Positions 37,621 to 50,810 of a stretch of 64,000 nucleotides of DNA are shown in pieces. This DNA comes from Torreya grandis (Eukaryota > Streptophyta > Pinopsida > Cupressales > Taxaceae), in NCBI GenBank assembly GCA_037957365.1, contig JARHVA010002371.1:868001-932000 (forward strand), written 5' to 3'. Position 1 is the stretch's first letter. Each line of letters starts with the position of its first letter. The notes beneath the pieces are model-generated. The model was not told the DNA's origin. It did not search any database and saw only the letters and a list, made by a program, of their open reading frames with translations. The translations under genes and the position numbers were made by a program.

Positions 37621-39099
37621 ACACCCCTCATTTCATTATGGTTGCACAAAAATATAACCTAGAACCCATGCAGTAGTTTACCAATTCATTTTAGCTCTTC
37701 ATCTATCTATTAGTCTCTAATGGTCAAAATGTTAGGCTCATATTTTTTACCTATATTGACCTTCACGGTTTTTAAAGGTTAATTTTAATATTTTTATTAT
37801 CACTTTACACATATACGAACTTGGATCCCTAATAGAAGTATCTAAATTCATGTGGTCTAAATCATCATTAGGTTACTTCTCTTCTACTTTGTAGATAACC
37901 TTCTATTTATGAAATTTGAACTATTAATTGTGCTCTAACCATACCTCATTATGTGCTTCAATAGAGTTGTTATATTCACCATTAATCTCTCTGAAAAATG
38001 TACTAGTACATGACCTTTTTCATTATAAATTTTCTACACACACTCCTCCATGATAGTTTTATCTTATATTATGGATATATGCATCCACTATAATGGAAAG
38101 TACTATATTAGGAGATGAAAATATTTTCAATTGTTCTCATTTAACTATCTCCTTCTTCATATCACTAATAATAGACCATGTGTGTGGCTAATATTTTAAT
38201 GTGCCTTAAAAATCATGAACTCATAAACCAATTGGAAGATAATTCACAATCTTTGTCCACACTTATTCATATATTTTAAGATGGTTTTCAATTATAAATT
38301 ACCCTCCATATATGGGAGTACATTATTGACATTACTATGCTCATATTGGGTGCATATTTCCTCTTTTAATGCAACCTATATAGGTAGTAAAGGTTTATGT
38401 ATTGTTTATAGACATGAAATAATGATATTGAAAGTGTATACCAAAGATAGTAAATTTTCCTTATCTTTGGGTAAACATCCTTCTAGGTCATTCACATAGG
38501 CTATTACACACATTGAACCATCATAATAATATTCCCATTACTAATTTAGAACAATCTCTTTACCTTATGTGTGCCATGTGGCACCTAGATATTTATTATT
38601 ATGGATTGAACAACATTTACTTTAATCCCCTTTAATTATTTGTGCTCAATGGAAAATTTTCCATATTAATCTTTCCACATTTATTCTCAGTTACTTCATG
38701 TGCCTCTCAAATAAATTGATCATATATAACACTTATTTCATAGATTGAGATTGGATCATCCTAGCTAAAAATTCCATGATCTCAGGGATTAGAGTGTTCA
38801 ACCTATCGTGTGGTGATGTTGTAAATGTGGTTAATTTATTCATCCATGTCCACACTTTCCACATACATGGGTCTATGATTATTATCCAAGGGGTAAGTAC
38901 ATGTTTCTCTCTATTTTTAAAGTTCATATATCAACTATTGAATTTTATATTCCCATTATTGGTTAACACCAGGTTATTCTTAAGAACACTAGATAATTAT
39001 CTACTTCAAAATATCAATAACCTCAAAACCACCACTGAATTTCACTCCCATAATGCCTATGGAGATATTATTTTAAATATTGAGGGGTTACATGAGGGT

Positions 39100-39190
39100 A
39101 TGGTCATAATGTTCGACTAAATTTTTTCCATGCCTCTTCGGTGAGGATATTCACCTCTAATTTGGTATCAATAAAAATGTCACACATGGA
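39100..39190 (-). pseudogene. Element E: protease active-site remnant
   Basis: The minus frame reads CDIFIDTKLEVNILTEEAWKKF, resembling retropepsin DTGSEVNIM...W..LG with the Gly-Ser changed. It lies upstream of the E RT in the expected order. Only this short stretch is convincing. Confidence 0.5.
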
Positions 39191-42100
39191 CCACATTTCA
39201 ATGGTGGCATCAATTAATAGCTCTTAAAATAGTTGGTATTTTATGTGGTTATGATCTCCTAACTCCTTTTCAAATTCTCGCATACTTCATTTGAAACATT
39301 GTATTCCAACTACATTTTGAGGAGTGTGATGAGTTATTATGATTGTGAGAGGTTAAATATCTCAAAGAGTTATTTAACCTATTTCACATTAGGTCCTCTT
39401 AAGATATCTCCTTTTACCCATACTTCCATGTTGCACACATGTTGGAGCTCATCTTAGAGATTCTTTATTACCACCATGTCCTCTTGAAAAATCAACTTCT
39501 AGTATTTGCCACTAAGTTAATCACTAACTAGAAAGGGTGGGGTATGCTCAAATTTTTCCTTATGTCTTTCTATCCCATGTGGTTGAGTCATAACCCATTA
39601 CACATTATAATGTTGAATTCTAGTCCTAGGAGTATTCTATGATCACCTTCCTTTTAGTAGCCACTTATCCCTTATATGTATAATATTAATCATCCCCATG
39701 ATTTCTTATACTTTTTATTTATGAATAATTTTTTATATATGTCATGACATTTTTTTATCTTATGCTCCCACAAAAATAACCACTAGTAGGAAATTTAGTA
39801 AATTTTTTTTTTATAGTGCTTGAAAAAGCTACACTTATATAAGGTGTATAGTTGTAATATTTATCCACCTCTTCCTCTTTGTAATAAATCACTACCAAAT
39901 CTTATTTTTTCTTGATTCACATGCATCTTTGTTACTTTTCATGCTCCTTTCTCACACACATTATTGATGGCATCGATCACTAGATGATTTTTTAGTGGTA
40001 TGCGTAGAGGATTCACATATTTTACATTATAATGAAAATTTTCCCTACATCACCCATGTAGCATTGGGAAATAATTCACATTTTTATCCTCCTAACAAAT
40101 CTCACATGATTTGAGAAGTGCTCTAACATTGTGCGTTGGTAAATTGTTCTTATTATGGCCTTCAGTTTTGAATTCAATGCAACATAAGACACTATTGGTG
40201 TCATATGCACTTTAAAAATCATTTTTTATATTTTTGAGGCTATGTTTTTTATATTTTTATCCATCGAGGGGTTGATTCTTAAATCTATACTACCAATATC
40301 TTCATCTCTCAAAACTACATATGAATAATGCATCATGTAATCCTTGAACTCCCATCTCCTTCTACCCTTTGTTTGACCCATGTGTTAGAGAGTTTCAATT
40401 CTCCATTTGAAGATACAAAGTATTTAAGTATACCATGGACTTGTATATTTATAATGGTATATATGAAATGAAAGACCCCCTCAACTCAAATAATAATTGG
40501 CATTATACCTCTTTTGGTCAAGAGTATGTAGAGACCAAAAAATTTAAATTATATTTATTGTACAACATTCTACCACACATATACTACATTGTTCCAAACT
40601 TGGTTGGTGTGATAATTTTTTTAAATTTTCACCTCTATCCATACTATTTTATGCCAAATTTTATACTCTAGCCCATAACATCGTTATGACCCCTTCCTCC
40701 TAGCTCTTCTAGTTTGTCTTAGGTGTTAGTAAGAAAATATTGGATGCATATGAATGTAATTCAGCCTATTTTATATTTGTAATTATCCCACATGCATGGG
40801 AGGTAGTATTTTTCTTGAGTAAAATAGATTAAATATAGGGCTTGTGCAAGTGGAAAGATCATTTATTGAATATTTTTTATTGAGTTATGCTCAATGGAGG
40901 TTTCCTCATTGAATACACCCAATATTTTAAATGTTTAATAAAAAAATTTCTATTATGTTTTCATTTAGTGCATACTAGCCATATTTTTGTCATGATATTA
41001 ATTTTCATAAACTATGTTCCTAACATCTAGTATTATATCTCTTTCCAAGGCCATTTTTTGTAGTAACTTTTAGTGGTTTAGAGTTCTCTACTTTTGTCCA
41101 TATGTTCTCACCTCACCTAATCAATATATTGGTGATTAGAAATTGGTAATAGGGTGGTGACACTAAGCTTCTTCCATAATTTTTTATCTCTCTTCTTTCC
41201 TTGGGTTATAAACTATGATCTGGTGGTTTTAAAACTAACTTACGGTTGTCATTTTATGCTAAGCAGTTATCAATTTTCCTTGATTCCATGGAGTGAGAGG
41301 CTATGCCCCAATACGCAAGCCATTATATAAAAATTTATATGGGATTTTACTTCCATGTACCTTTGGGTATATAGGAATATTGCCTAATTATTTCTATAAC
41401 TTACCCATAGGAATATTTTAGTTGTGTGTTTCTATGATGGAATAGTAAGTAGTTAGCCCTAGGAAGTTATTTAATACATACCTTAGAAACAAGATAATGG
41501 GCTATAGAATGGTTATTAATTTTATTTAGTGTTTTTAAATATTTATCCAAAGCTATTTTATGAATGAGATTAGTATATTTTCAAGCTCATGAACCAAATG
41601 CACCATATAGTATCCTTCCCTATAACCCTAGAAGTATGTTTAACCCAAAAAATATAGATTAAATAATATAGGGTTAAAGGGATAGAGATAGCCTAGGGAT
41701 CAATGGTGGTAAATTTTATTTATAGTAGGCCAATTAACTTGCAAACTCAAATAAACAACATTATGAATTTATAAACTAAGATATGCTAAAAATAGAAAGT
41801 AAAATTATAATAGATATTACAATGATAATGAAAATAAGATACTTAGCTAGTTTTGATGTTAATATAGATCTAGATCTAGAACACAAAGGAATTTGACTAG
41901 AAATAGATTGTAGGACTACCATCAAATTCTGAATTATGCAATTTTTTGACCTCAGACAGTTGCATCGATCTTAGATGGTTATGTCAATGCTTGTGTCTAC
42001 CCTAGATGAAATTATCAAGTAAAAACTTCCTATTGGATTTAGATGTAACCACCTAGAATGTTATAGGTTCTATATCACCTTCACTTTGTTTATTCATATC

Positions 42101-42950
42101 TAGCTCATGGACTATTTCCCTTTGTCAAATAGTAAAACCCTAGTTCTTCATCTTCATAGTGATTGTGGAAAAAATGGGTTAGTTGGCTCATGGTGTTGAG
42201 ATAACCCCAAAAACACTTCTATTAGTGAGCATTGCCTACATTGTCACTACTCTAAAGAGGGCCTTAGACTCATGTAGGTCTCCCCTACATGAGTTCTTGT
42301 GTATGCATAAGGATATGGTATGTGATAAGCAAGTATAATAGTGACCTAGTTTATAACTTGGAAAAGATGGTCCTTAGGATACTATTCTAGTACATCATAC
42401 CTATAGATGTTTTTTCCCTATGACTGATATGGAAAGAGGGTAAAAAAGGGAAGATTCTCTCACTTGAATGCTTTTTGTAAGTTAGCTTGTGAGTTGTTTG
42501 GTTTGTCCTAGGTTTATTCTAGGTGAGGAATGAATGAGGATTGAACATGCATATATTTTGATACTTTTGAAGAATATATAGCATTAAATCACTTAGGTAG
42601 ATCATATGGATATGTTTATTTTGTAAATTGGATGATTTTAGGTCATTAAACACTTGCATTGGCATAGGTGTTTGACTGAGATGTAAGTGTTTGGGCAGTT
42701 AGAAAATAAGCACAAGTCCAAAAGTTATAGAGATATAAGATAAGTAGTTCATAGCATTCTGAGTATGATATAAGGTTTGAATCATGATCATAACATTGGT
42801 CATACTAAGAGATAAGTAATAGGGACATAGAGATAGTATATGTGAGCCTTTTAGTATCAAGAAAGGTCTAAAACTAAGAGGAAAATTCAAGGTCTATATT
42901 TTCTAAGTGTACAATACTAAAGTGATATATAATTTATAAATAATGACTAC
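39191..42950. other. Probable gag/leader of E and unrecognised sequence
   Basis: Gag of E should lie here on the minus strand. A readable stretch at about 40395-40150 (MGQTKGRRRWEFKDYMMHYS onward) is open but matches nothing I know. I could define no zinc knuckle, LTR or host gene. Confidence 0.35.
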
Positions 42951-43023
42951 ATTCCACCACTTTACTATAGTAATAAAATTTATAGTTTAAAGTAAAATAA
43001 ATGGGTACATGGGTGTGTAAAAC

Positions 43024-43252
43024 ACACCTTGCCTTTACATAAGTCCAAATTGAGTGCTTTATTAGTGATTGAATTGTAACCAAGATCATGTTATAGTATA
43101 TAATCAATGTATATAATATGTTGTAAGAATTGAAATTATTTAAATATAAAGAGCAAGGTTTAGGAGTACACATATGTATCGATGCAGCCACCTTGCCTTT
43201 TGATAATTTGATTTGAAAAAATGTATCATTAAGAACCATTAGAGCTAATATT

Positions 43253-43319
<67 letters not shown>

Positions 43320-43476
43320 CATTGATTATATACTATAACATGATCTTGGTTACAGGTCAGTCACCAACAAATCACTCAATTTGGACTCACGTAAAGGCAA
43401 GGTGTAATATATATATCTTGGTTACAGGTTAGTCACCAACAAATCACTCAATTTGGACTCATGTAAAGGCAAGGTG

Positions 43477-43479
<3 letters not shown>
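43024..43479. repeat. Left part of foldback cluster: diverged unit, (TA)n, two partial inverted units
   Basis: 43024-43256 is a forward copy of the unit in the main palindrome. After a (TA)n tract (43257-43314) come inverted partial copies at 43316-43403 and 43418-43479, both ending GGCAAGGTGTAAT. The last two share CACCAACAAATCACTCAATT and are themselves a direct duplication. Confidence 0.88.
43257..43314. repeat. (TA)n microsatellite
   Basis: About 29 TA units between a forward and an inverted repeat unit, so it forms a palindrome centre. Confidence 0.98.

Positions 43480-43528
<49 letters not shown>
43480..43528. repeat. (AT)n microsatellite
   Basis: About 25 AT units separating inverted CACCTTGCCTTTAC termini, again at a palindrome centre. 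Confidence 0.98.
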
Positions 43529-43530
<2 letters not shown>

Positions 43531-44068
43531 CACCTTGCCTTTACGTGAGTCCAAATTGAGTGATTTTTTGGTGACTGACTTGTAACCAAGATCATGTTAT
43601 AGTATATAATCAATGTATATTATATGATATTGTAAGCATTGAAATTATTTAAATATAAAGAGAAAGGTTTATGAGTCCACATATATATCGATGCAGCCAC
43701 CTTGCCTTTTGATAATTTGATTTGAAAAGATGTATTGTTAAGAACCATTATAGAGCTAATATTATGACAAATATAAATCTGGGCACATATGTGTGTGTGT
43801 GTGTGCGCGCATGTGTGCCCAGATTTATATTTGTCCTAATATTAGCTCTAATGGTTCTTAATGATACATATTTTCAAATCAAATTATCAAAAGGCAAGGT
43901 GGCTACATTCATACATATGTGTACTCCTAAACCATGCTCTTTATATTTAAATAATTTCAATGCTTACAATATCATATTATATACATTGATTATATACTAT
44001 AACATGATCTTGGTTACAGGTTAGTCACCAAAAAATTACTCAATTTGGACACACGTAAAGGCAAGGTG
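43531..44068. repeat. Long near-perfect palindrome (foldback/MITE-like), arms about 257 bp
   Basis: The left arm (43531-43788) starts CACCTTGCCTTTACGTGAGT and ends AAATCTGGGCACA. The right arm (43812-44068) is its reverse complement, ending AAAGGCAAGGTG. The loop of about 23 bp is a TG/CG run. Arms keep long identical stretches, such as TATAACATGATCTTGGTTAC and the CACCTTGCCTTTTGATAATT element, with scattered changes. It encodes no protein. The shape suits a foldback element or a pair of inverted non-autonomous DNA transposons inserted at TA-rich sequence; the superfamily is unknown. Confidence 0.9.
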
Positions 44069-44070
44069 TG

Positions 44071-44097
44071 CATACATACATACATACATATATATTA
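44071..44097. repeat. (CATA)n short tandem repeat
   Basis: Four to five CATA units followed by TATATAT, abutting the right end of the palindrome. Confidence 0.9.
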
Positions 44098-44939
44098 GAG
44101 GACACATTCCCCTAACCTTGGAGAAAAAGGTGAGTTTTCACCCAATAGTTGACATTAGCTCAACCATGTAACTCAATCATATTTATAACCTAGTCAACAT
44201 GAGTGAACCAAGTTGACACACACTAAAAATATAGTGAGTTTGGATGATTTAATCAAGTCCAACCTATAAAATCAGAAATATTGAGTGATTCAATCATCTC
44301 AACCATGCCAAAAATAAAATCAACTATTGTACTAGATTATCTCAATACAAACTATAATAGTCTAACTTGGTGATCTAAAGTTCATAGAAGTATTTGGAAA
44401 TCTGAAAATGATTTTGATTTTGAAATTTAGTTTCCCTTTTAAATGAAGTGTGCACTTCATATATGTCTCATGCTGAAACCTAGGTATAATAATGGTACCA
44501 TTGTATATAATTCTACCACAATTGTGTATATGAATCATATAACTATAAATTTTGGCCAATTTAAAAACAATGTCAGTGTGGAGAGCATGTTTCCATAATA
44601 TGCCCCCAATATATATCTGAAACTAAGAATTGGTATGAGTGTGGAGAACATGTTTACATAACATGCCTCCACTATATATCTGAATCTATTTAGAATTTGG
44701 AAGTCATGCCTCTATGGCATTGCCCCACTAATATGACCCTATTTTGAGGTAAGGGGAAGTACTAAATGGTAGTTGCATTAACTCAAAAGGATAATATAAC
44801 CATGTAAACTATGATTGTATCATGTATCCTATAGAAGAAACATGTCTAGGTAGATATATCATTGAAGTGAGCAGAATGTGACCATATCAAGTCCTAAAAT
44901 GTATGATATATATCATGGCAAAATCTAGATGGTAACTAT
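44098..44939. other. No recognisable gene; short imperfect duplication
   Basis: Two adjacent related stretches (about 44575-44620 and 44640-44690) share GTGTGGAGA.CATGTTT and CATAATGCCCCC-like text ending ATATATCTGAA. Nothing else is seen. Confidence 0.5.
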
Positions 44940-45158
44940 TGTGGATTTAAAGAGCTAAACACATATTTAATTCATGCATAGAGATAAAAATTTTAACACA
45001 TAATAATATACTACTATATTCTCACTAATATAATCTTACTGTATTAACCATATGATTACTAAAAACCCTATAACAAATATTTACCTCTCGATAAATCAAC
45101 CATAGTAAATACTAATTTACTTAATGTTAACTAACCATGTAAATAGTTATTCCTAACA
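44940..45158 (-). repeat. 3' LTR of F
   Basis: On the minus strand TGTTAGGAATAAC...AATCCACA. It shares AATATACTACTATATTCTCA and ACCATAGTAAATACTAATTT with 47277-47495 and has the same length. Confidence 0.88.
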
Positions 45159-45176
45159 TTCCCCTCCATAGTTTTT
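45159..45176 (-). promoter_or_regulatory. Polypurine tract of F
   Basis: The minus strand reads ACTATGGAGGGGAA immediately before the TGTTAGG start of the LTR. Confidence 0.75.
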
Positions 45177-47258
45177 ACATGGTAAAAAAACATTCACACT
45201 CTTATCTATAGTATGCTCACCCATTATAGTATGCCCTATTTGGCTCATGACCTCAATATAAAGAGATCATCACTCCTCCCATGGTTTAATAGGTTTACTA
45301 CAAACCTTGACATAAACAGAAAAAATAAAATTGTGTGTCATCACATACTCTTAAGTCTACATGCTACTGATGCAATCTTGCTACACATGACCACTATTAT
45401 GCAAATTAATGCATCCTGCATTTACATTATGTGACCATGATATACGTGTCACTAAAGGTCATCTCTATAAATAAGGAAGTTGTGGGATCTCCACAGTAGC
45501 TTCTCTCCTAACTTTTGCCAAAACACTATTCACATCCTATGGTTTTTTTGGATCTCTACCACAAACCTTTTCAAGATCCATGAATTAACTTACATTGGTG
45601 ATTTTGTCCTTTCACAATTTTTTAACCCCAAGGAATCATGTTGAAAATTTTCACACACATTACATTACTTGAACAAGCATATTCTTCTATTCTTATTCTA
45701 AAAAACATAGTGGAAATGAAAGACACACCATATGTCACCAAAAATATTGGTGTAACCCCATCATTAGCAATTGATGAGATGTTTCTAAAAGACCTCCATC
45801 CTCTAGTAAGTCACTTTTCACTCAATCGATATGTTGATGTAGCTTAAGTACATGTTTTTGAAGGGAATAGAGTCTTCCCCACAATTTTTGACTTAGGACA
45901 TTAGGGTCACCCAAAAATGCATCCATAAGACAAATTGTATATTTTTTTACAATGTTTGATAATTACTTTGATGACTTTGAATTTTTACATCTTTGAATTT
46001 TTTTGACAATAATGACTTTTATAACATTTTTACACTCAGCACTAAAACAAGAATCACAACTTACCTTTGACTAGACATAAAAATGACTTTACAGACTAGA
46101 AGCGAATTTCTTAATAATGTTAAACATTTATTAAATTTTAATAATGCTAAAAGATATAATTAAAATTTAATTGACTAAAAAACTTATAATACTAAAAATC
46201 CTCTTTATTTGGCACTACGTCATATCTTATGACAAAACAAAAACTAAATAAAGCTAACATGCAATATGAACTAAATTGACCAATTCTAATAAAGAATTAC
46301 ATGAAAATTTTGCATGGAATGATGCTCTTTGGAAGAATGATGTGTGAAATCAAAGTCCATGTAAAAATCCTCAGTGACATAAGATGCAGCCTCTAAATAA
46401 ACTACCAGTTAGTGCGTCAACCAAAAATAGTTTTGTAGATATCATACTTGAGCCTCTTCTTCTATTTAAATAGTGTATATGTTAGAATGGTATAACATAT
46501 ATGTTGTACCATTATCCTTCGGATCTATTAAATATATATATGAGGCATATACTTTAAAATCTTAATGCATAAATGATGATGTCAATCTAGATGCATAGAA
46601 ATGACAAGGTGAGTCATTGTGAAATGTAGAGACAATTTTAGATGTTACCATGATACCAACAAGACTGACAACACTACCATGCTTAGAACATAAATAGCAG
46701 AATATGTTGTGCTCATAATCCAATGTCTTCAAAACAACTGATTTGAATAATGACTATCACCATATAGATTTGCTTGGGAAAGCAAATCTATACTAGGGGA
46801 TACACACTCGGTATGGATACTACAATGATTATGATCAGACTAATATGGATATATTTTTCCTTATTTATTCCAACATAAGGAAAATTTTAATTTCCAACTA
46901 CTATGAAGAAGATCATGGCTTCTATTTAACACGAATGCAAATTTTTGGAAGCACCTTTACAACATCAAGGAAAATTTAATCTTTAAGATAAGACTATAAT
47001 GCATTAATAGGAACAATATTACTTGCTTGAGTGTAAACTAGAACAACCCAGATAAAAATATCAATGCATTTGAGTAAGTCACAATGGCACTAAGAAAATG
47101 TAACATACATTAATAGGACTTATTTTAGGACTGTATAAACATATAGAAACATTAGTTTCTCCACACTCAATAATTAGATTAATATAAAATATTCCTAAAT
47201 GAATATGACCCAACTATTCAAAGAAGACTCTCATTTTTCATAAGCACAGGATCATCGA

Positions 47259-47276
47259 TTGCTCTAATACCACTAT
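47259..47276 (-). promoter_or_regulatory. Primer-binding site of F (tRNA-Met type)
   Basis: The minus strand reads ATAGTGGTATTAGAGCAA after the LTR end CCACA. TGGTATTAGAGC differs by one base from the initiator-tRNA-Met site TGGTATCAGAGC. Confidence 0.85.
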
Positions 47277-47495
47277 TGTGGATTCAAAGAGCCAAACATA
47301 GATTTAATTCATGCACAAAGATAAAAATTTCAACACACAAAAATATACTACTATATTCTCACTAATACAATCTTATCGTATTAATCATAATTTAATTAAC
47401 AACCCTATAACAAATATTTACCTCTTAGTAAATCAACCATAGTAAATACTAATTTAATTCATGGTAACTAACCATGTAAATATCTTTTCCTAATA
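47277..47495 (-). repeat. 5' LTR of F
   Basis: 219 bp, partner of 44940-45158. The terminus is CCTAATA on the plus strand, where the other LTR has CCTAACA. Confidence 0.86.
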
Positions 47496-48260
47496 GTAAT
47501 AGTATAAGATTATCAAGAAATCAAGCTCAAACCCAAGAGCACTCAAAATCAAAGAAAAGGACAAAAGTCTAAGGATACCTCAACCAATGGGCATGTTAAA
47601 ATGCCACACAATATAAGGGATATGACTTAATCAAATGTCCACAAATCAAAGAATTACATATCCAAATGTTAACATATAATAAATCATGACATATGTAAAT
47701 GTCACACTAGGCAAACATAGGCATGGGAGCCAGAATCAATAAAGCATATTAAAATAATTGAACAAGAAATATAAAAACAATATAAAACACTCAAGGAAGT
47801 GCATAAATGGGAAGCATGTAAAATAATCAACCAACATAAACAAACATTTTAGCCCATGGATCATATGTGTTATCAAAAAATGTTAAGAACATAACATATC
47901 AATTACACTATGAAATATATAACATGGATAAAGGCATGTGTAAATATATAAGCTCAAACATGATAATATAAAGTGATCATAAAATAATATGACCCAGATG
48001 TATCATGATCAAAGAAATAGATACCACCAATGGCCACATAACATGAGTGGAGGGAAAGCCCAACACCCAAAAGTGCATACATCATGTATGCACGTATCAC
48101 ACTCAAAGGATGTGTAAAACACATGTATATAGAAATAAATGATATTTTTTCTACCAACATGAAACTAACAACATATATTCCAAGTATCTAATATAACCTT
48201 GAATGATGCAAATACTTTTTCTGATTTGTTGATCTGTTTTTTTTTTGGGGGTATTTTTTG
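47496..48260. other. Non-coding spacer between F and G
   Basis: No domain. It includes a perfect short hairpin at 48072-48092 (GTGCATACAT, one loop base, ATGTATGCAC). Confidence 0.5.
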
Positions 48261-48616
48261 TGTTAGGGATTAGTTTATTACATTATGTGAGTTTAGATAT
48301 TTACCAAGAGGTAAATATAATATTGGTGAGTTAGTTTGTTAATTATATTTGGGTAGTCATAATATTATTACAACAATATTACAAACATAGTTTATTTATT
48401 ATATTGTGGGGATATGATGAGAGATTGATGGAGAGATAATCTTCATGATTATAGGAATAATATTCCTATAAATATGTAATGTCCCATATGACTTTTTATC
48501 AGAGTGTGTGAATATAATATATGCATAAGATTACTATGTGTTAAAATATTTCTCTATCTCTATGTTCTTCTCCATTTTATGTATTTTATCTCTACAAATC
48601 TAAACCAGATCTATTA
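48261..48616 (+). repeat. 5' LTR of G
   Basis: Matches 50457-50810 through TTTACCAAGAGGTAAATATA, GGAATAATATTCCTATAAAT (a palindromic core) and TTTTTATCAGAGTGTGTGAA. Ends AGATCTATTA. Confidence 0.9.
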
Positions 48617-50456
48617 TCTAGTATCAAAGTAGTTATGGGTCTTTGAGAGCCTACGAGGGGTAGTTGTTTTATGCTTCACGCAAAGAATGATAAATGAATA
48701 TTTTATTGATAAATTTTTATTTTTAGTTTAAGCATTTAGAGAGTTAATATAAAAATGAAAGTTTCATTCTTCATGAATGTGGAGAAAGTGCTAAGTTGGA
48801 TGCCTCTTTAAGTCTCACAATCACACAAGATTGGAGGGATTAAAAAATTTTGATCAGAAAGACTATGAAATCAATGTATTTAGATTTGTGTTAGATAATC
48901 ATTCCATATGCAAATTTGTCCAAGTAGATTTAATTCCTTGACTGGGAGTGAATTATCTACAATCAAAATTTCTCTGATATGACATATATGACTTTTGAGA
49001 TTAATTCACCAAGGTGAATTGACAAACATTTAATACTGCCCATAATCAAGTCCATTCATCAAGGTGGATCACTATTTATAGATGAGTCTCAAAACTATAG
49101 TTATGCCATGTTTAATTCATGTATAAGTGGGGGTCTATATTGCATGCTTAGCGTAATACATGAAATCATGTTATTATAGTAGCAACACCAATCATTTGAC
49201 TACATTCATTCATCACCAAGTCTATCTAAGTGAATTGAAAAATTTAAGATCATGAAGTTAGATCAAATTGAAATGGGCATGGATCACAACTAATCAATAA
49301 TTTATTTTTCACCTCTAAGGGAGTGCATCATCATCAAGGTTTTTGAAACATTGCATTGCCAAACCAAAACATACTCTTTTCTATTTTTCTCTACGTAATC
49401 ACAGTTGCATGCACATTTCCAAGTGTCAAAAGGTCTTAGTTTACATTTATTATTTTATCAATTCAATATCTTTATTATTTTATATAAAGTCTTATGTTCA
49501 AGATAGTCGAGTATTTTTTGGTCTTAGGTTTTAAATTATTTAGTTTGGTCAAAGTTTGTTTTTATATATAGTTTTAATAAAAATAATAAACATTTGATAA
49601 TAATATTTTATTCGCTTTAGGTCACTATAGTTTATTTTTATATTCATATTCTTTTTAATATTTATTTACTTGGTCATAATTGGATTAGTGTGTTAATATA
49701 CCAAGGCAATACTTTTCAAAGTCATTTTGTTGATCAAAATAGTGCATGCCATCAAAGAGTCAATAAAGTTTGTCAAAATTATTTAAAGTGTCAGTCTTAT
49801 TTCACAAGAGTCATTTTTTAAGTATGTCATATTTGTTAAAGAGTCAAATAAAAGGATGCATTTTTGGGCCCAACGTTCAATGAAAATGTATTATTTCACA
49901 TTGAGGGGGGGATTTCTCCTAGACAAAATCATGCACCTAAACTTTATCAACATTCTTGCTAAGTGAAGTTAATTCATCAACTGAAGGAAGGAGGAAATGG
50001 AGGTTGGAGGTTCTAGAGCCTCTCGTCAGTTACCAATGATAAAGCCCAAGAATATTTGGTGATATATGTAGTGTGGTGTATTTTTTATAGTTTTCATTGT
50101 GTTTTCAAAATAAGAATAGAATAATATTCCTGTTCAAGATTTGTAATTTGTGTGTAATTCCAAATATAATTCCCTAATGTGGTAATATAGTGAAAAGATA
50201 GTAAGCACTAATGTAATTCAATTCATGGATCTTGAAAAGGTTTGTGGTAGATCTAGAAAACTATTGGAGGTGAACAGTGGATAGAAGGAGGTTCCTGTTC
50301 ATGTCAAGGTTTGTGGTAAACCTAATTAAAACCATGGGAGGAGGGATCCTTTCTTTGTATCAAGGTCATGATCCAAATAAGGCATGTCATAAGGGGCGAT
50401 CATACTATAGGTGAGAGTGTGAATGTTTTAGCACCATGTAAAAATTAAGGGGGTAA

Positions 50457-50810
50457 TGTTAGGGATTAGTTTATTATATTATGTGATTTTAGATATTTAC
50501 CAAGAGGTAAATATAATATTGGTAAGTTAGTTTGTTAATTATATTTTGGTAGTCATAATATTGTTACATTAATATTATGAACATAGTTTATTTATTATAT
50601 TATGGGGATATGGTGATTTATTTATAAATAGATAATCTCCATGATTATAGGAATAATATTCCTATAAATATGTAATGTCCCATAAGGTTTTTTATCAGAG
50701 TGTGTGAATAAAATATATGTATAATATTATTATGTGTTAAAATGTTTATCTATCTGTGTTCTTCTCTATTTTTCATATTTTATTTTTTTAGATATAAACT
50801 AGATCTATTA
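50457..50810 (+). repeat. 3' LTR of G
   Basis: Partner of 48261-48616. Starts TGTTAGGGATTAG right after the purine tract AAGGGGGTAA and ends AGATCTATTA. The differences, about one in ten by eye, indicate an old insertion. Confidence 0.9.

Larger units (their letters stand above)
44940..47495 (-). mobile_element. Element F: non-autonomous LTR retrotransposon (TRIM/LARD-like)
   Basis: Two 219-bp direct repeats (44940-45158 and 47277-47495) bound a 2.1-kb interior. On the minus strand the right repeat ends AATCCACA and is followed by a tRNA-Met-type primer site, TGGTATTAGAGC. A purine tract, ATGGAGGGGA, lies directly before the left repeat, which starts TGTTAGGA. This is the complete skeleton of an LTR element, yet the interior encodes no gag or pol domain; the longest frames (69-73 codons) have no motif. 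It must have depended on enzymes from a related autonomous element. The interior shares segments with element G in the opposite orientation. No clear target duplication was found. Confidence 0.85.
48261..50810 (+). mobile_element. Element G: non-autonomous LTR retrotransposon (TRIM/LARD-like), related to F
   Basis: LTRs of about 355 bp (48261-48616, 50457-50810) start TGTTAGGGATTAG and surround a 1.84-kb interior without gag or pol. A primer site, TAGTATCAAAGTAG (48619 on), is a degraded tRNA-Met site, and AAGGGGGTAA before the right LTR is the purine tract. It shares with F, inverted, about 30 identical bases (50224-50256 against 45553-45585, around AAAAGGTTTGTGGTAGATC) and a GGATGCATTTTTGGG block (49855), plus the LTR motif ATGTGTTAAAAT. 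F and G thus descend from one non-autonomous family. No matching target duplication is seen. Confidence 0.85.

Noticed and set aside
38281..39120. Open frames of 72-114 codons on the plus strand (38281-38499, 38776-39120)
   Set aside because: They are antisense to the E gypsy remnant, lack motifs, and fit chance open frames in AT-rich DNA.
43422..43613. Short frame spanning the foldback repeat
   Set aside because: Runs through (AT)n and inverted repeat arms; no protein signature.
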